Part shown: positions 60,396 through 64,000 of the stretch, piece by piece
How the letters are laid out: each line of letters starts with the position of its first letter
Position numbering within the stretch: position 1 is the stretch's first letter
NCBI GenBank assembly: GCA_020628165.1
Contig: JAHDFM010000007.1
Location: forward strand, 60,336-124,335
Direction of reading: 5' to 3'
DNA from: Bdellovibrionales bacterium
Lineage (GTDB): Bacteria > Bdellovibrionota > Bdellovibrionia > Bdellovibrionales > UBA1609
DNA length: 64,000 bases
Notes under the pieces: generated by a model
Told to the model about the DNA's origin: nothing
The model's input: the letters and a program-made list of their open reading frames with translations, nothing else
The model's database searches: none
Made by a program: the position numbers and the translations under genes

Positions 60396-61769
60396 ATGAA
60401 CCATGAAGAACTTTTTTTAAAAATTTTATCAAGCAACCAAGTTTCATCCAACAGTGATGACTTAGAAAACTACGGCAAAGATTGGACCAAACACTTTAAA
60501 GCCAACGCAAGCCTCGTCGTATTTCCAAAAAGCACCGAAGAGGTCAAAAAAATTGTAGACCTTTGTAAAGAGCACTCTATTGAGATCATTCCCTCCGGTG
60601 GTAGAACCGGACTCAGTGCAGGAGCTACAGCCACTAATAAGGAAGTGATTGTTTCCCTCGAAAAAATGAACAAAATCAAAACACTCAACCCAGTTGACCA
60701 AACTGTTCGCTGTGAAGCTGGTGCGATTTTAGAAGACATACAAAAACATGTCGAAGAAAAAGGGTACTACTACCCGGTTGATTTTGCAGCTCGCGGATCT
60801 TGTCAGATCGGTGGAACTGTCGCCACCAACGCAGGAGGCATTAAAGTGATTCGTTACGGTTTGACTCGCAACTGGATTGCAGGTCTCACTGTCGTGACTG
60901 GCAATGGTGAAGTTTTAAAGATTAATAATGGCTTAGTCAAAAATGCTACTGGTTATGACTTAAGACATCTTTTCATTGGTAGCGAAGGCACTCTCGGCAT
61001 AGTGACTGAAGTAGAACTAAAACTCACCAACCTTCCTAGCGATTTACAAGTATTGACCTTAGCCACTGATCAACTTGATAACATCATGAAGGTTTACACC
61101 GCATTTAGAGACAAGGTGACGCTAACGGCTTTTGAATCTTACACCGACGTTTGCTTAAAGTATGTCGAGGCGGCTGGACGAGTGCAATCACCCATCAGTG
61201 AAAAAGCTCCTTACTATGTTTTGATAGAGTTTGAAAGCACACACGGTCAGTTGGATTTAGCTATGTCTGTTTTTGAAACCTGTCTTGAAAATGAGTGGGT
61301 TATTGATGGAGTCATCAGCCAGAGTGACCAACAATTTAAAGATTTGTGGGCCCTCAGAGAAGACATCACTGAAGCCACTTCTGTTAAGCAACCTTACAAA
61401 AATGACATCTCCGTCAATATCAGCAAGGTTCCTGAGTTTTTAAATAATTTGGATGAAATTGTTAAGAAAAAATATGACTTCGAAGTTGCTTGGTTTGGTC
61501 ACATTGGTGATGGCAACTTGCATGTGAACATTTTAAAACCGGATGAACTGAGCAGTGATGATTTTATGAAAAAATGTAAGCAAGTCGATCAAGAGATGTT
61601 TCAGATGATTAAAGATCTTGGCGGAAGTGTTTCTGCAGAGCACGGAGTTGGGCTTGTTAAAAAAGATTTTCTTAGCTACACCCGCTCACCCGATGAGATT
61701 GCTTATATGAAACAAGTGAAGAGCATTTTTGATCCGAAGGGAATTCTCAACCCCGGCAAACTGCTCTAA
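60396..61769 (+). CDS. FAD-binding oxidase, GlcD/D-lactate or D-2-hydroxyacid dehydrogenase type
   Basis: VVFPKSTEEVKKIVDLC, PSGGRTGLSAGA, GSEGTLGIVTEVELKL, FGHIGDGNLHVNI, SAEHGVG. Confidence 0.93.
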   Translation: MNHEELFLKILSSNQVSSNSDDLENYGKDWTKHFKANASLVVFPKSTEEVKKIVDLCKEHSIEIIPSGGRTGLSAGATATNKEVIVSLEKMNKIKTLNPVDQTVRCEAGAILEDIQKHVEEKGYYYPVDFAARGSCQIGGTVATNAGGIKVIRYGLTRNWIAGLTVVTGNGEVLKINNGLVKNATGYDLRHLFIGSEGTLGIVTEVELKLTNLPSDLQVLTLATDQLDNIMKVYTAFRDKVTLTAFESYTDVCLKYVEAAGRVQSPISEKAPYYVLIEFESTHGQLDLAMSVFETCLENEWVIDGVISQSDQQFKDLWALREDITEATSVKQPYKNDISVNISKVPEFLNNLDEIVKKKYDFEVAWFGHIGDGNLHVNILKPDELSSDDFMKKCKQVDQEMFQMIKDLGGSVSAEHGVGLVKKDFLSYTRSPDEIAYMKQVKSIFDPKGILNPGKLL

Positions 61770-61800
61770 CTTCAAATAATAAAATTCAATTATAACTAAC

Positions 61801-61870
61801 ACTGTCATCCAGAGCTACAAAGCCGTCATCCTTTGCTGCGCTCAGGATGACAATTGTTTGCTCAGATTGG
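61801..61870. repeat. Dispersed GATGACA repeat copy between convergent genes
   Basis: tcctttgctgcgctcaggatgacaattgtttgctcag. Confidence 0.7.
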
Positions 61871-61875
61871 TAGTG

Positions 61876-63084
61876 CTAATGTAGAAAGCGGCTTCGAATG
61901 GATTGTGTCATAGCTCGGATGTCAGTAAGTATGCTATCGGACTCTTTGGTGTCTAGGTCCATGATCATATAACCAATGTCTTCATGAGTAGATAAATACT
62001 GTCTATGAATGTTCGCACCGTACTTAGAGACAATGCCATTGATCTCTCCGAGCACTCCCGGTTCATTTTTGTGGATGTTAATGAGCCGGTACAAGCTCTT
62101 GTCGTATTGAGGTAAGTCGATTTGTGGAAAATTAACGGCTCCCCAAGTTTGTCCTTTCATCACGTAATCGATCAAGCTAGTTGAGACCTCTATACCGATA
62201 TTCAGTTGAGCCTCTTCCGTACTGCCACCTATGTGTGGAGTTAAAATAACGTTGTCTATCCCCTGCAGTTCACTTTCAAAAGTCTCTTGATTGTTTTTTG
62301 GCTCTTTCGGGTACACATCAATGGCAGCACCCGCAATGTGTTTTGACTTTAATGAGGCCACAAGTGCCGGAATGTCAACCACAGACCCACGACTGGCGTT
62401 GATCAAATAGCTGCCCGACTTCATCTGAGCCAGCTCTTCTTTATTGATCATGTTTTTAGTCTGTTCGGTTTCAGGCACGTGCAAACTGACAAAGTCACTC
62501 GTGGATAATAAGTTTTTCAATGAGTCTTTGGAGACCGCATTGCCCATAGGTAGCTTTTTAATGACGTCAAAGTATTGCACCTTTAAACCCAAAGCTTCTG
62601 CTAAGATACTGAGCTGGGCCCCAATATGACCGTAACCGATAATGCCCAAAGTTTTTCCGCGCACCTCATTCGCACCTTTGGCGGATTTGTCCCAAACACC
62701 TTGATGAGCTCTTTGACTGCGGTCACAAATTTGTCGTGACAAGGCCACCATCAACGAGATCACTAATTCAGCCACACTGCGTGTGTTGCTGTAAGGAGCA
62801 TTAAATACAGGTAGGCCTGAAAGTTGTGCTGACTTTAAATTGACTTGATTCGTCCCAATGCAAAAACAACCGATGGCTTTTAAATTTTTACACTGCTGTA
62901 AAATGTCAGATGTTAATTGAGTTTTTGAACGGATACCTACCAAGTCGTAAGTGTCTAACTTTTCAATGAGCTCTAGGCTGGAAAAAGCAGTGAGTTCGCG
63001 ATCGACATCACACCCAGCTTGTTTGAAATTATCGACAGCCTGATTGTGTATGCCTTCTAACAAAAGGACTTTGTGCTTGATCAC
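61876..63084 (-). CDS. serA: D-3-phosphoglycerate dehydrogenase with C-terminal ACT domain
   Basis: VGIRSKTQLT, GCFCIGTNQVNL, GIIGYGHIGAQLS, LTPHIGGSTEEAQLNIG, HKNEPGVLGEIN. Confidence 0.95.
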   Translation of the reverse strand: MIKHKVLLLEGIHNQAVDNFKQAGCDVDRELTAFSSLELIEKLDTYDLVGIRSKTQLTSDILQQCKNLKAIGCFCIGTNQVNLKSAQLSGLPVFNAPYSNTRSVAELVISLMVALSRQICDRSQRAHQGVWDKSAKGANEVRGKTLGIIGYGHIGAQLSILAEALGLKVQYFDVIKKLPMGNAVSKDSLKNLLSTSDFVSLHVPETEQTKNMINKEELAQMKSGSYLINASRGSVVDIPALVASLKSKHIAGAAIDVYPKEPKNNQETFESELQGIDNVILTPHIGGSTEEAQLNIGIEVSTSLIDYVMKGQTWGAVNFPQIDLPQYDKSLYRLINIHKNEPGVLGEINGIVSKYGANIHRQYLSTHEDIGYMIMDLDTKESDSILTDIRAMTQSIRSRFLH

Positions 63085-63270
63085 AGGAGCTCCTTATAGA
63101 CGTTTTGAGTTTCTGTGAAAACTTTACCTTTTCCACTCAAATTAAACAATTTAAACTCAAAAATGCCTTAAAATGTTATTTATATATTGAAAAATACTCT
63201 ATTTTTTTTAAGATGACTAAGAAATAAACTCAGTCAGTGTTCTTGCTAACTATAAGCAATTGGGAGCCAA

Positions 63271-64000
63271 ATGCAATACAAATTATTGGTCGTAGATGAC
63301 GACCCATTGATCACTGCCACCATTGTTGAAATGATCCCCGATAACTGGACAGCCATCTGTTATAACAGCATTAATAATGTTAATCTGATTGAAAACTATC
63401 ACTGTGCTTTTGTAGATATGCACTTGAGCAACGACCTAAATATCAACGATGGATCCCAGTTCATACGCAAAATTAAGGTCACTAACCCAAAGCTCGATGT
63501 CTTAGCCATTTCTGGTGATCTCAACGAACAAACAATGACAGAAGCGCTTGAGTCTGGAGCCAACCGGTACATCGCTAAACCTCTCAACCAAACTTACATT
63601 CAAGCTGTCTTAAAACAAATTGAAAGTTATTTTGAACTCATCGCAACCAGCCAAAGATCCGTCAAAAATCACAGCGACAATTGGATTGGAAAGAGTGAAG
63701 TTTTCTTGAACCTCACACGCCAAATTGCTCAATTCAAACATGAACCTGGGCCGATTCTTATTGAAGGCGAAACCGGAACAGGCAAAGAAGTCGCAGCTCA
63801 ACTGTTGCGCTCTGAAGGCAACAAACCATTCATCGCTATCAATGTTGCTGAAGTGCCAGAAAGTTTATTTGAGTCGGAATTCTTTGGACATGTTAAGGGC
63901 TCTTTCACAGGAGCTCACCAAGACAAAATGGGGCTGATCGAAGCCGCCGACGGTGGTGACTTATTCATTGATGAGATCGAAGCCTTAGCCCCCCAAGCAC
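63271..64000 (+). CDS. NtrC-family sigma54-dependent response regulator (truncated at window end; absent from the ORF track)
   Basis: MQYKLLVVDDDPLITATIVEM receiver; ILIEGETGTGKEVAAQLL Walker A; FFGHVKGSFTGAHQDKMGLIEAADGGDLFIDEIEAL. Confidence 0.93.
   Translation, partial: MQYKLLVVDDDPLITATIVEMIPDNWTAICYNSINNVNLIENYHCAFVDMHLSNDLNINDGSQFIRKIKVTNPKLDVLAISGDLNEQTMTEALESGANRYIAKPLNQTYIQAVLKQIESYFELIATSQRSVKNHSDNWIGKSEVFLNLTRQIAQFKHEPGPILIEGETGTGKEVAAQLLRSEGNKPFIAINVAEVPESLFESEFFGHVKGSFTGAHQDKMGLIEAADGGDLFIDEIEALAPQA

Noticed and set aside
1-64000. CRISPR array, tRNA/rRNA, prophage, restriction or toxin-antitoxin locus
   Set aside because: Looked for regular direct repeats, cloverleaf/CCA patterns and hallmark proteins; none seen.

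Overview
Low-GC bacterial chromosomal window, mostly housekeeping genes. Protein resemblance and the many small secreted proteins suggest a Bdellovibrionota-like or other predatory-lineage genome, but this is inference only. Recognisable blocks: amidase-rph-rdgB; prs-rplY-pth-ychF; a Slt-type lytic transglycosylase; oppABC; divergent glpK/aqpZ; hutI; an apparent overlapping def-fmt-rpe-hutH-hutU operon; an LptF/G permease; nadC-birA; aconitase; a BolA/Grx4 pair; a PilZ-like-RR/RR/HK/HPt phosphorelay; a GlcD-like oxidase; serA; and a sigma54 regulator running off the right edge. The most unusual content is an archaeal-type DNA topoisomerase VI (Top6B-Top6A, minus strand, 51.5-54.6 kb). Its B subunit carries a 64-aa histone-H1-like Lys-rich tail. 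Second is a two-hairpin repeat element around 23.8-25.7 kb, with stem covariation visible between copies and copies bracketing a small accessory island. Also worth checking: an in-frame TAG at 50971 separating a good RBS/start from its ORF; competing 5'-UTR pairings before a Ser-rich secreted protein gene at 38055; a perfect inverted repeat abutting the aqpZ RBS; and a dispersed 19-20 bp GATGACA repeat. No tRNA, rRNA, CRISPR array, prophage or transposase was seen. All calls are by eye from the sequence and the supplied ORFs; no searches were run.
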